From: Aptenodytes patagonicus
Lineage: Eukaryota > Chordata > Aves > Sphenisciformes > Spheniscidae
Direction: 5' to 3'
DNA length: 64,000 bases
Assembly (NCBI RefSeq): GCF_965638725.1
Contig: NC_134951.1
Coordinates: 70,827,568 to 70,891,567 of the forward strand
Made by a program: the position numbers and the translations under genes. Each line of letters begins with the position of its first letter. Positions within the stretch are counted from its first letter, which is position 1. Below the pieces are notes generated by a model that saw only the letters and a program-made list of their open reading frames with translations, had not been told where the DNA came from and did not search any database. Below, piece after piece: positions 25,901 through 40,900 of the stretch.

Positions 25901-28900
25901 AACTCCAAAAGCGTTTTCTCTTATTTGGACTGAAAAACATAATTTTTTACATTATTGTTGTCAGTGACTCCTAGATTTGCCCCATCAGGACGATTCTGAA
26001 CTTGCAGGATTGTACATTACAAAAGGAGACATTACCATGGAAAAGCGCGCTTAGCAGCACACAATTGCAAACGGTACCTTCAAAGTCTCATTGAATTCTG
26101 GATCCACTGTGCTCTTTTTGACAGCTGTCTTCTGCTTACTCCGAGGAGATTTATTAGGAAGTAAATAAACCTTAACGTACCTTGTAGATAGAGAGAAGGA
26201 TATATGGAAAGTGACCAGAAGAAAAAAAAAAACCAACAAAAAAAAAGAAGAAAAATTAATTAGATGAGTTTTTTCTTAATTCTTAAACAATTTTGTTGAC
26301 TTTGTAATTTTCCAAGCAATAAAATGGCAAATTGTGATTTATATCCTTTCTCAATAAAAGCAGACAGACTATAAGGATCCCTGTATATCATTCAGCTAAT
26401 GTGTTTCAATCCTATCCTAATTGGGAAAGGGATTAGGATCTGAATAGGAATCTTTCGTCTTCATACTCTTGGCCTCTAATAAAATAGCCACCAAGGAAGA
26501 CACCTTGTCAGTTGTAGTGGCAGCTTTATGATGAACACACAGAGTACATTATGTGCTAAAAAAAAAAAACCCCAACCACAACTCAATCAACTTTAGGATC
26601 ATTGCTGCTTGTTCATGAAGAAAATATCTCATCTTTACAACACCAAGTACCATGTAGCAAAAAAAGGTATAATCATACAAATGATACATAATAATTCATA
26701 ACTCTTACAAATGCTAATTGTTATAACAGCCACTAGAATGAAAGTGGGAGATTCTCTAAAGTGCTCAAAATTGCCCTAACATGGATTCAATGAACAGTAA
26801 AAAAAATTTCTGGAAGCTTGATATTGGACTCAATATCAAGCACCAATGATTCCTACCCAAAGTTTCTCATGTGTAGGTCACGTGAACATTAATACTTAAA
26901 TATTCCCCTTCACGTGAGTTCAGTGGGCTGTATTTGTGTTATGGCTTCAAAACTAAAGAGTATTAGCAATAGAGAGTGCTTGCTCACAGCTTGGCAGGGA
27001 AAGGAGCGATTGTTAACATAATACTAAATATTTTTAAATTGTATTTGTATATATTTCAGATATTATGATTTAAACCGATTTTAAAACAGCCTCTTGATTA
27101 ACTTACTGGGTAAATAAAAGCAGCGGTATCTCATATCATCAATGCAGAACTTGCACATATTCCCTATTCTTTCCAAACTTATCCATAGGTAAAACTACTT
27201 TTTAAAATATTCAGGTACTAGAAGTTTTAGCCTCTTGCTCCATCACCCCAGATTAATTTAATTAAAAAGTAGTCGGTCAGACCTCAAACCAGTCAACAAG
27301 CTAAATAATTCAACAGGTTTTAAACATCAGTTAAAAGTCTGCTTTTCAGCAAGTGTGTTGAATGAGTACACTGACTGTACTTTTTCTGCTGGCTTGGAAA
27401 CCAAGTATCAACCCGGTATCAATACAGGCTGGGGGATGAAGGGACTGAGAGCAGCCCTGCTGAGAAGGACTTGGGGGTACTGGTGGATGAAAAGCTGGAC
27501 AGGAGCCAGCAATGTGCGCTCGCAGCCCAGAAGGCCAATCGTATCCTGGGCTGCATCAAAAGAAGCGTGGCCAGCAGGTTGAGGGAGGTGATTCTGCCCC
27601 TCTGCTACGCTCTGGTGAGACCCCACCTGGAGTACTGCGTCCAGCTCTGGAGCCCTCACCATAAGAAAGACACGGACCTGTTGGAGCGGGTCCAGAGGAG
27701 GGTCGCAAAAATGGTCAGGGGGATGGAACACCTCTCCTATGAGGAAAGGCTGAGAGAGTTGGGGTTGTTCAGCCTAGAGAAGAGAAGGCTTTGGGAAGAC
27801 CTTATTGCAGCCTCTCAGCACTTAAAGGGGGCTTATAAAGAAGATGGCGGCAAACTTTTTAGCAGGGCCTGTTGCAACAGGACAAGGGGGAATGGCTTTA
27901 AACTAAAAGGGGGTAGATTTAGACTAGATAGAAGGAAGAAATTTTTTATGCTGAGGGTGGTGAAACACTGGCACAGGTTTCCCAGAGAGGTGGTGGATGC
28001 CCCATCCCTGGAAACATTCAAGGTCAGGTTGGCCGGGGCTCTGAGCAACCTGATGTAGTTGAAGATGTCCCTGCCCACGGCAGGGGGGTTGGACTAGATG
28101 ACCTTTAGAGGTCCCTTCCAACCCAAACTATTCTATGATTCTATGAAATATATAAATATATACCAACAGAGAACATAATGTTCACTACACAGCACTTCCC
28201 ATGTTGCCTTTCAGGCTTCCTGCAACTGTTTGCCTGGCTTAATTACCAGGGGACTTAAAGAACCTTGACCCACTTCTGAAGTGCTCTCAAACTGCCCCGT
28301 TTCACGAGCTGCTGTTCCAGCAAGGCTCCTTTCATCACCAAGCTCATCTTTATGAACGTCCTCTGCAAGATGTGCAAAAGTCATATTCCTTCTGGGTGAA
28401 GGTGACTGCAACTCCACAGTTCCAGTGTGGTCACTCAAGGTGCTCGAACACGGTGTGACAGCAGGGGCAAGAACCGGTAGTTACATTTTCTATGAATGAT
28501 TGCTGCATGGTCAGAGAGGATCATTTAGTAATGAACAGACAAATCATCAAGGCTTAACTATCCAACCAAAAATTTCTATGGCATATTTTATCTGCAGAAG
28601 TAGGTATTTCTTCCTCTTACAATAATACATAATTATTAAACAGCTTTAGAATTTAAAATGTGTTGCAGTATCTGAAATTTCTATTCTTATTACAGAAGAT
28701 GGAAGCACAGTAGTAGTATAGCAATCACCCAGTGACCTACAGCGAGTCAGTAGATGAATTAGGAACATGACAAGAGGAAATGGCCTCAAGTTGCGGCAGG
28801 GGAGGTTTAGATTGGATGTAAGGAAAAATTTCTTTACTGAAAGAGTGGTGAAACATTGGAACAGGCTGCCCAGGGAAGTGGTTGAGTCCCCATCCCTGGA

Positions 28901-31900
28901 GGTATTTAAAAGACGTGTAGATGAGGCGCTTAGGGACATGGTTTAGTGGGCATGGTGGTGTTGGGTTGATGGTTGGACTCGATGATCTTAGAGGTCTTTT
29001 CCAACCTCAATGATTCTATGATTCTATGACGTCCCATGTTTCATCCACTTATGTATTAATTTTGCGGGCACAACTTAAGAGTTAAAATCTGAACAGCTAT
29101 TCTCAAGATCCAAAGGTGCTCATCAGCAACACAGATACCCAACTGCCTGTTCACAGGCAGAGAAAGAGACAATTACTAGCAGAAAATGGTCTGAATGGAA
29201 TAAGCACTGGTATGAAACCTATTTGTCTTGCAGTGTGTACATGTAAAAAGGACTGGTGTATATATGTTGGATGTTCTGAAAGTGCTAATATGGCATACCA
29301 TCACACTTCAATCAATTTCAATCACAGCACACATAAGTATCTTAAAACCAGAATATTTTCCTTATTTTTTTCTCCTTCTCTACAAAATACTTACGGGTTA
29401 CACTTTTTCTTCTTCTCTTCTCCATAAGCCAGGTTCTTGCATCCCTTGATGCAAATTTCTAAGACGCAAGCTTTGAAGATGTATCTTATGGCAAACTCTA
29501 TTTCTCCCGTAACATTAGCCTTGCCAAAATTGCCAGACTCGGTGCTGTTAAGACTATACAAACTCCCCTAAGAAAAGACAAATGTTTGGGAAAAGTAGCT
29601 TCAGATCAAACAGGACAAAACATTTATTCTCCTCAAAGGTCAGTATCTTTACAGACATGACTGTAGAGCTACTGCAGATCACGAAGATTTAAGGTAACCT
29701 GTATAAAACATTCTGCTGCTTCCGTAACAGCCCTGAAAATTATGACTGTAATTGCAATTCTACTGCATTGAACTAGACTGCTTTTAATACATAGCTCATA
29801 GCAGGGTACACTGCCGAGATGTTAGGTTCTATCATATATTAAAGGAAACAAAAGTGGCCTTGCACATCCAGTAAATATTCTACAAGATCCCCCAATTCCA
29901 TGTAAAAATGACATATTCCATACTACAGCAGACTGTTCAGGAAAGATTAAAATATGAAGACATCCAGTTGTCGTATGTGGGTGCATAAAGAAGGTGTTTC
30001 CTAGCTCACCTCAGTCACTTTGTTCTCCCTTCATCTACTTTCACCTATGGGGCAAAGGTTTGGATGCTGTCCATCCACATATATAAACAACGTGTGTGTC
30101 TAGCATTTACAGAGGCCATGAAACTGCAATGAAGAAAGAGACTATAATCCTTTCTGTGGCCCAGCACAGACATGTAATTTTATGGTGCTATCTAGCCTTC
30201 ACTGTAACAAATTATCAAGTCAGTCAAAATAGTTTGGTCTCCATTCATTTAGAATGATATTCTTTAAGGTGAGCCCTAGAAACTTTTTACATAGCATATG
30301 TCACAAAGACACAATTGTTGTTGTGATTAATCTCACAGCAACATTGCCCTAGATTGCTAAGATATCTGTGCTAGATCACTCCTCCCTCTGAAAATAAACA
30401 CCAACCCACGCAGGCCTGGTTAACCAAGGAGTTCTGCATTGCACAACCCAGCAGTTAAGAGTGCAGAGTAGTGTTTATAAGATCGTATCTCTCTTCCATG
30501 CAGATGCTCTTCTTCATTTGTGCAGCTTGCCAAATATTCATTTTAAAATTCACACCAAAAGCTTAATTAGATTAAAGAAGCTATCATCTACTCTATCTTA
30601 TAAGCTCTAAGTAACATACAAACTCGACAAAAGAAGGGTCAGGTGCTTATTGAGGAAGTCATAGGAAGTGTTATGACTGTTTTGACCTGATGCTTGTTGC
30701 ATGTAATCTTGCTCCCTCCATGAGACGTGTATCAGTGTAATCAATCTCCCTTGCAGCTTTGCTCAGCTCTGCTCTCTCACTCACTGACATATTTTTATTC
30801 ATCTGACCAGAAAATGCTTAATTTCCACCAAAATCCTTCATGATGAAGGAATGCAAATAGATTTTTGTCTTAGCTCATATGTCCTAAAAAAGTTCTGCAA
30901 AAGTCCCTAATATTTATTCCACAGAACCTCTTATTTATTTAGAGAGGCTGGATAGGTGTTCTGATTAAAGATGTTTGGACTGAACATCACTATGTATGTC
31001 TACCACCTGATCAGGAGTCACATACATTCAATGTAGTAATCACTTATCCTTTTGGTTCAGTGAACAGGGATTTAGCAATGACTTCATGTATTGTACTCCT
31101 GCTGGCATGACTGGAATCAATGACATCTGGTATTTTGGAAGATATATTTTCATGGAGCGGTAATCAAAATCCAACAGTTACCCATAAAGGGAAGTTCAAT
31201 GGAACTTGACCTTCCCCTTTGTAAGACAGTAGAAAATATTTCACTTTTAAGCCTGGGCTGTCTATAGCCCAGTTCAAATGGTTGTCATTAGAATCACAAA
31301 TGTCATCCAAAATTGTTATCCATTTGTCAGTTTAACACCTCAGACTCCACAGTGCAGTAAACTATGAGAGATCACCAAGGTCCTTGTGTGTGTTTTTCCT
31401 CATCTGCAAAGTGAGCAGGCTGGTTTAATTTTGATTCCCTAGAAGTCATTTTAGTTCCCTTCTTTACAGTATCAGTCATGGATTCTTTGGATGCTTCACC
31501 CTGCTTAACCTCATCACTAATACATAGAAATTAGCCTCCACAGTTAATCATAGAGACTTTAAAGCACGTGCTGAATTCATTTATAACTGGCTTCCTTCTC
31601 TCTCATTTGCAGTATTCAAATGCCATCCATCAGATGATGATTCAATGCCATCCCCTAAACCTATGAACTGCTCCCCTGGCTTCCGTCGCTGTCAGCTTCT
31701 TTTTCGTTCACTGACATTCTGACATTTGAATTTCCACTGACATTTCCATTACCACAGTTCTTGCAGAATAACAAAACCCTTCAGCTGAATGAAGTTTTAA
31801 GAGAAAAAGATAGTTACTAGGTTAGAAAGAACCATGTTCATGATACCATCCCTAATATAAAATGGGAAGAATGTTAGTTGCATTTGCAAAATTCAGAGGA

Positions 31901-34900
31901 AGCTGATCTATCAATTATTCATTATTAATGGGTATATCCATCTATCAATTATCCACTATTAATTTGATTGGGCTTATGCTGCGAAAAGTTCACAGTGTTA
32001 CTATGAGGACCACGCTAAAGGCAGTCAGCCTTTCATCAGATACAAACTCAAGTAAAATTCTTCCTTCATTTTGTAATATAATCCAAAATACACCAACATT
32101 TTGCACAAGATCTTATCTTTTATATCTGTCTCCATTAGGAACCTGTTCTGTTGTGCTTCACCCTTCAACTTACATGTTTTCTGCCATCACAGAAAACTGC
32201 ATCGCTTGTGGGACTGGTTGTTATGTCTTCCTCCTCCTTGCAATTCCTTTTGGTCAGAATTTCACTGTCATTTTGGGCACCAGTGATGAGCAGTTGAAGA
32301 CTGGGTGTACTTTTCATCTGTAAGAAATTCAGCAAGTAATTTTTTTTTAATTTAAGAAAAATGCCCCGATTCCTTCAGGAATGTTATCAGAAGAAAATTC
32401 AGTAAATGGCTGCAATTCACTCTGATCAATGTCAAACAGGTGGCACACTTTCAAAGACAACGTAGTAATTTAAATCTTGATTTACAACTCTCATCCCAGC
32501 TAGTAGTACATTCATTATATTCATAATTTTCTAAAATCAACATACCATCACCTAATCTAAGGATCACTACCACAGCAATTACTAACAACAGTCTACTAAT
32601 AACACACCAAAAGTAGCAATATACTAATAAAAGGCCTTATTAGCCTTCAACAAAACAGTAATTTTGCAAGAAAAAATAAATAAATCTTGCCTGCAGGAAA
32701 TTAGAAAAATTAAAAATAGTATTTTGCAATATGCATGACACCCATGTCTACCTATGCAAGAATGAATATAGGTTGAAAGAGAGTTGAAAATACAGACAGA
32801 CTCACAAGTTCTTATTTAGCTTTGATTATAGAAAAAGTTTAAATTTCTGTGGTATTCTTGACTTTGCTTTGGCTAAGTCCATTCACCTTTCCAATATTCC
32901 CATGAAAACCCTGGTAATTTGTGGAAAATTAAGATATATAGTAGCAAAACTCCCTGAGATTTACCTTCAGCCACCTCTGTTACCAATTAGAACAGTTAAT
33001 AGAATGAAGTGTCAAAAGACTAATACATATGGCTAGAAATATGCTGAAAATAGATTTTAGCTCATTCTGGCACACCACTACCCCTGGATAATACAATCCA
33101 TGAAGAGTATGTTCACAGTTCAATGGGTAGGAAAAGAGTGAGGTAAGAAATTTTACAGGGTTAGGATCTAAGAAAAGAATTTCTTCACAAAAATTGTATA
33201 ACAGGGGTTACCTGAAAGACTAGAAAGAATATAGTGTGACCAAATCAACAAAAGGATTGGGACTTCTTTGCATAGAATAAAACAGATCATATATATTCAA
33301 CAGACCTGGGAACCCCTCCTGCACCATCAGCAGAAAGCACTAAAGAATGAGGACAACGGAGGAGATAACGTATTACTTTTGAAAAAACAGGACGTGCAAA
33401 ATCCAAACCAGTATGCTGTTATTGTAACACACAGAAATTGTTATGTGTAATAACTGCCCTACCTTAAGAACAGATGTAAGAATTCATTAAATTCCCTTGT
33501 GAGAAGGAAACAGGCAGAAAAGGCATTCAGAATATAGTCTCAAAAAAACCCCAAACAAAACCAAAATATCATATTTCTCAGCAGAGAAACTGTCTTCTGC
33601 TTTATAAAAACCTGAAACACCACCAATTTCACTTGCTAACCAAAACAACCTACTACACACTGAATTTTAGCTACTACTTGGATCAGAAAGACTTCTCTAT
33701 CGTGTTAAACAGAATATAAGTGATTGACAAGGCAACATAACTACCAGTGCTAAACTTAGCATCAGGTCACATAAGCAAGACTCCCACATAGCCCAGCTCT
33801 AATGCCTGCAGCAGCATGCATCCGCTGCCACAGGAGGGGTAACCCACAGCTACCGACGCACCACAGCCTCCAAAGCTTGCACACGTCTGCTTGTTCCCCC
33901 AGTGAGGCAGGTATAATTGCAGCTCCTTTAATGAACTTAGACATTCTGATGGCGAGAAGTCCTAGAAAACACTATTCAATTAACTTCCTAAATCCAGATT
34001 TTACACTGGCTGGTAGTTCTTGCCATTGGATTGTTTTTTCACTATTACTGAAGTTAAATATAATCTCTTTCAACTTTAATCTGAAGGAATCAAGCTCCAA
34101 ACATATCACAAATTTGGAAAACTTACTTAAGAAACAGATAGTGCTCTTGAGACTGAAGTGATGCTCCAGTCTTATACCCTGCACATTCAAAATGGCAGAG
34201 TTACAGCTGTTACTTCCCAGTCATTCCTAGGAGAAAAATGCACACTTTCTAGGGGAAAAAAATACTGTTTCAATTCATTCTCTGAAAATGAAAGTTCTTT
34301 CTGGGGTGGAAATAACAACAAGTAAGATTTCTACATCATATTTTGTTACAAATTTGAGTAATAAGGGGTTTTGCAAGTGTAATTTAAAACAGGTTCTGTC
34401 CCTAAGCTTAAGTCATAGTTCTAGTATGGATGTAAACAGCTACCCTTATTAAAGGAAAACAAAGATGGAAAAGAAAAAAATAAATGGAAGAATAATGCAA
34501 TAGTACCATCGACAGAGATTAAAAATAATTTTTAAAATCACAGTAAAGATACAAAAAGCCATATTATAAGTGCAGGGACAGACAAGTGAAATTTCCTTCA
34601 ATATTAAAAAAACCTAAATGGCAAAGACGACATTCACAAGAAAAAAAGATCAACAGTAATTCTAGCAAAACTAAAATTGTACCTTAAATATAGTCTAACT
34701 GGTTTGAATGAAACAGAAGCTCCCTGACTCAGAGAAATAGAGCTATGGCACACAAACAACATTGAAATCTATCTTTCAAAATCTGTAATGCAAAGGGTGG
34801 ACATCATAAGTTAAGTCCTAAATCTTTAAATGGGCAATTAAAAACCCACACAAATAATTTGGAATCTCCTACTAATACATTTCTCAAGCCAAAGAATCCA

Positions 34901-37900
34901 TATGCATCTTTTACACATGACAGGCTGCGTGTGATCAGCATGCAATGAAGCATAGTTTGAGTTTATATTATCTCCAACTCTGATGGTTTTTGATGCATTA
35001 AAGAGCAGTGCTCTGCCAGTGGAATAAAGTAACACTGAAGTGTGGCTTGCCACAATGAAAGCAGCACTCGGGTAGTTAAGAATTGTTGCCAATTTTGTTT
35101 ATAATATAATTGCATACAAAAATACCAGAACTAATTTTGCAGAGTTCACAGACCTTGCTAGGCCAATTCAAACCACTAGTCCATGTGGTCTGACATCCTG
35201 TCTCTTCCATTTATCAACACCTAACACTTCAGAGGAAAGTGAAAAGTGTGCACCAAGGTAGCTGTGAGTAATAGTTGCCATGAGGTCTGGTCCTTTTCTC
35301 AGCATTTAATTCAGGCACTTAGCAGACCGCATTTACCTCATTCAGACGAACAAGGCGATTCAGTAAGTACCCACTATGTGGAAAATTGAATATGGACAAA
35401 GTTCAGTCACTTGAGAGCTGAAAGTGTACAAAACAAAATCTTCAGTGTAACTTTAAAGCAGATATATGACATCACCTTCAGCCCTGCACAATTTGTGGAA
35501 AAACAGATGACTGGATTTTTCTCAAACTTCTCAAGAAAACACTGAAAGCTAGAGATTGTAACCAAAGCAAAAGGAAAAGGGAAGTTGCCCAACAACTAAC
35601 AACAGTCAACATTTTCTCCTTGCCGAATTAAAAAGTGCTCAGAAAGTGTCAGGATGGGTTTTGCACGGTCATAGCTTGGTCCTGTTCAGCAGTAAGAGGG
35701 GCAAGAGGAGGACAAGAGACAGAGCACCTCCCTGCAGCCCAACAATCACACAGAGCAGACATCAATCACCCTCAAGAGAGTCTGTGAGCACCTGAGAGCA
35801 AAATGACCCATCCTCTCCCTACCTGTGTGAGGGTCTTTGTAAAATCTCAGTCTAACATTTCAGCTCTGGGCTGAGATCAAGTGTGTAGACTCAGTCAAAA
35901 ACCTTGTGAAGAATCAGAGTTCTGGCCACTGTCAGTGAACATCAGCTAAGCCCTGCTCGTATAATAAAAGTAAAATTCCACTGTCTAAGTCATTATTCTT
36001 ACAAATATATTCCATTCCTGAAACAGCCCTTACAGTTAGAGACTGTGTATAGTAATACGGATACCCTGCTTGTAATGTTGATGGCAGTGTCAGACTGGCT
36101 CCTTCTTTGCTTCCTTCTTTCCATGTTCTGCCCATAATCTGTGGTTAGGAGACGTCTGTCAGCCATATCATTCTGGGACTTAGAGATTTCTGAAGTGAAA
36201 ATAAAGAGAAGTCACTATGACAAACATTGCAAGCAATCCTGTAGATTTATAGGCTAATTCTGTAGCTTTCAAACTTTCATCCTGCAATTTTAGTATTGAT
36301 CTCCTAAGAGTCAGAAACAGATGGGAAGGCAAGTGCTTGTCCCATTTTGTATAATTATATTTTGCCTACCTAAATCTTTCCTGCTGTTTCAACTGGAAAT
36401 TATACTCCTTGCTTCCTATCATTATAGCTGCTGCAAGGAATTGTTGTATGCTATCAAGTACAGTTTCCTTGCAGAAGTAGCTACTACAGTCCCTATATAT
36501 GTTTGATTTGTAAAGCAGTTTGGTTTGGTTCAGGATAAAAGCAAGATCATTATAACAACATAAAGCGACATGACAATGGAAATTAGAAAGCAGAGCATAT
36601 TGGAAAATATTTAGAAATTTAACCAAAATATGGATGAAAGGAGAGATATTACATCCTTTGGTCCCAAACCACATATAATTTTAAGAACATGCATAGACCT
36701 CATTGACTTCAGTAACATTACTCATATGGATAAGCTTGTGTCCATACTTAAGTACCTTACTGAATTAGCACTTCAGTAACATCTAGTTTATTGTAAAATA
36801 AATCTATAGGACAATTGAACATTTAGTGCACCACTTTTTGCTTCTTATTCCTCAGGGTACAGTCAGAACTTCACTTAAAGGGAAGGGCAGCACTCATCCG
36901 TGATTTCTGAAGTTGAAAACTAGCAGGTTTAGCAGCAGACTTTGTTGTAAATCCCAGATAGTCTCTCATGAAGAATTAATAACTTATAAGTGGTACATGA
37001 AACAGCTATCATATGTTTAATTCATACAGAAGAAATAAATACTTCTCTCACAACGTGAGCCTCTATGGAGGAACCTCAGACAGCAGACAATATGTCATTA
37101 TGGTATTCAAAAACAATGGCATTCTTAAGCGTGATTTTTAAAGCCATTTTGCATTAGTTTTGTTCTTAGCAGCAATCAGTCCTCAGATGTTTACTGTACT
37201 CTGTGTACACCATTAAGGCATCACGTGACATATTCATAGGCAGGCTCAGTTAAGTCATCTTTGACTGTAAATGAAACCAGGTTTTTAAAATACACAGTGA
37301 AATCAGAGATCATAAGAGACTGGAGTGAGAGATCTAATGGAGTAGATAAAATCTGAGTAGCTTGACCAGCAGTAGAAGCAGAAACACAAGCTTGCCTAAC
37401 TCTCTCTTAAAATGAATAGGTTACAGAACAGGTTACTGTGAGAAAAAAATGATTGTTCAGTTTTCATATCTATTCCTCCTTTGGCTTCTCTATCCAAATG
37501 GTCAGTACGACGGACACTAACTCTAGTGCCAAGGGTGATTTTGCACTGAAAATAAAACTACAACCAGCAACTCATCTTATATTCACCAAATGGCAACCAT
37601 TGGATTATATCATCTCCTGTTGCTGCCAAACCATGCTGGAACAGGAGGTAACAGCATAAAGAGCAGACTGTACGACGGCGGCATTGTGCTGCACATGCTA
37701 ATCCTTTTTTCCCCGCTGCTCTCAGACATGCACACACACTGGCTCCAGTGATAGAATCAGAGGCATAACAAGGTTCTCCAGGTTTATTTACTGCAATACA
37801 CAAGAGCTGGGTGTATTAAATACCTCTGCAAACCAGGACATTTTTATCTAGATAAGATATAGAGTACTAACTTTAGACACTCGTGACTGAAAGCATCTAT

Positions 37901-40900
37901 CAGCACAGTACCAGGTTTCATTAAGAGGCCATATTGACTGCAAGAGCTGTTTTCTTAGGTCAAGAAGCCCAAGCCTCTCTCTCTCTGTAAGACTTCCTAT
38001 GCTTTTTAATTACTGACTTCAGTGATTGCAACAGCCTGTTATTTCCTCACTAATTAAAATGTTCTGTCCTAACTGAGGATGATGATAGTAACTGAGTGGG
38101 GTTTCACATACAGCTGAACTGAGCTAACAACTTGCTGCCATCCTCTCTGCAACCACTGCTCTTCCCTCCTCAAACCCTGGCCCCTGGCCGCACGGCCCAG
38201 CACCCTCTGTTGTGCAGGCTCCAACATACATACCCTACCTTGAGCCTATTTAACTCACTAAACCAGCAGAAAAGTACCTATGTGTTTTGTCAGGGTTAAT
38301 GTTCTGCCCTTTTAATTAGCTAAATCAGTTTCCAGAGGGGTCCAGAAACACTGGCGCTAATTCAAGTTAAGTGATGGCAGCATAAGGCCAGAAACAGAGA
38401 GAGAAGAAAGACGTGGGAGGAGTGGGACCTTCCTTTTGGTAGCAGTGAATTATTAAATTAGCTTGCTGCAGTCCTGACAGTCTTTACCAGTAACTGTGGG
38501 ATATGACCAGGCTTCAAACTATCAGAAAGCAGAAAAAATTACTTTGCATCCAATTCTGTGCTGCCTCAGCTATCTGCTTCCAGTAACAAAGTATCCTACG
38601 CCACCCTACAGTACACTTCTGTTCAGAGGAGACAGCCATTGTGTCTCTGCATAGCTTTAACATGTGTTCACACAGACACAACATTAAATTTGTGTAGTTA
38701 AAGGAGAACAGGCCTTTAGGATGGGTGGAAGAAGTTAGAGGAAAGACCAAACAAGAGCTAAGACAGGAGTTAGGGGGAAAGGCAGAAAGGCACGAAAGCC
38801 AAATTTATTCAGGTCTAATCTCACATTTGCAGTTGTCTAAGATGAAGCTAGTTAGAAAACACTAAGGTTCGTTCAAATACATGCAAATCTGCAAGCCCCT
38901 GTAATCTTCATAAGGCTCAGAAGTTGTTTTCCTCTGGTCACTGACGCTTTAATTTGTTCTTCACAAAGGCTGGCTGTCCTCAGTGTAGTTAGCCTTAGAG
39001 GCACATACACAGTCTGCACCCTAAAGAACAGCAGGCAGCATAAGTGAATGGAAGGAACCAAAAGTATCAGAATGAAAGAAGAGTTGTTAGGACTGGCTGG
39101 CTCTTAGAAGTATGCACTGAAAAAAACCACACAACTAGACAGACTGAGAAAGAGGAAGGAAGTCCTCTTGAAGACTGTCAGTGAATGAAAATATTAACCT
39201 CTGCTTCCATTACATGATAGATTCTTTGACGGGGTCAGTTTGGGTTCAGTCAACTAGATAACACGAAGATCACTACAGTAGAAAGTGGTTATTACGCTGT
39301 GCTAACGTGAGTTAAATATACTGCATCTGAACACCCAGTAAACTTAAAAATAACATTATACAGTCTTTTCACATCTTTACAAGAAAGGCATTCTGGGTTG
39401 GTATCATCAGGTTGTTAAACAACTAGCAGAATACTGAAGGAGAATTAGACTTACTGTATTATTTTTCAGGTTGGCTCAATCTTGGCATTAGTCATTTCAG
39501 CCATTACTCAATACCCTTTGTTTATAACTATTTTTTGGCCAATACTTTGGCAAAAATACTGAAACATTTGACTACATTACTCTAGAATGACAAAGCAGTG
39601 AAAGCTACTTACTTTTTATATGTGTTGTGAGAGACAAAAACAAGTTCTCCACAGATTTATTAAAACTTTTAGACTGTGTGAGTTCCTGCAAATGGGAGAT
39701 GCCAAGAGTAAGAAAACACAAAATATTTGCTGTTTTAACGTTTCCATGATCACATATCTACAGACCACGTAACAATCAGATGGTAAGGCTGCAGCCCTTT
39801 GCTCACTTCTGTAGACAAATACATCTGAGGACATACACTGACATGGTTGAAAACTGTCACACTAACGTATGAAGATGGAAAATAATCTTTTCAGTTCCAT
39901 ACTCTTTGATATATAAGTGGAACTCCTTGTAGGAAGATCACATAGCAATTTCATATATACAACTAATTACATCACTGATTTGTTGTAATGTACTTGATAC
40001 TTCAAGTAGGAAAGTCCTATCTATTACACATGCTCCTGTGCCTCTGAATCAAAGAGTTTTCATCAAACTCCAGGTAAGCACATATTAGAATGTTTACAGA
40101 ATTGCAATGGGCTTCAAAACCAGGGCCTCAGGACCCAGTTCAAAATGAACTGAAATAGTAATTTAGTGCAATTTCAATGAGTTCTGAGCCATGTCCTACT
40201 ATTCTGTCTACTAGAAACTGTATTGCAAAGACAACCATAAAATTCACTGTTTTTCACTCAGTAATGAAAGTAACATATGGAATGATCGCTTTAGAAATCA
40301 CTATTGAATATCATAGGATCGTGGGATCCTTCAGGCTGGAGGGGAGCTCAGGAGATCTCAGTCTTCCTGTAGTAAGGCACCAAAAACCAGGTGCCGTATT
40401 CTAGTGCCAAGTAGAGAGGGTTAATGACTTCCCTCAAAAACTGAAAACTAATTGAAAACATCCCTCATGATAGACTCTGACCTTTCTCTCCTACTACCAA
40501 TGCAGCATAAAAAAAAATGACAAAGGAACATAAGGCAGCATTTATACTGCAATATGATGCTACAGCAGTTGCTATTTACTGCACTTCTGTGGCTGGCCTC
40601 TTCATATGAATGACACCCTAAGAGATGTATGTATATGTATATTTTGCAGATATGTACATTTACCATCACGTTGCTTCCTGCTGTGGATTCTGTGAAAGGA
40701 GGTGGAGTTGGAGGTACGACAGAAATTTTACTAGAAATTTAAGAGACAATAAACAGTGCAACAATTAATATATTATGCTAATAGATGGATAAATAAACCA
40801 CATTCATGCACAGTATCTTTATTATCTGTCTTTCCTGCAATCTAAAGATCTGGGCTGAGATCCTGTGTCTTTAAGAGTTGCAGCACAGGCTTATTGCCTG

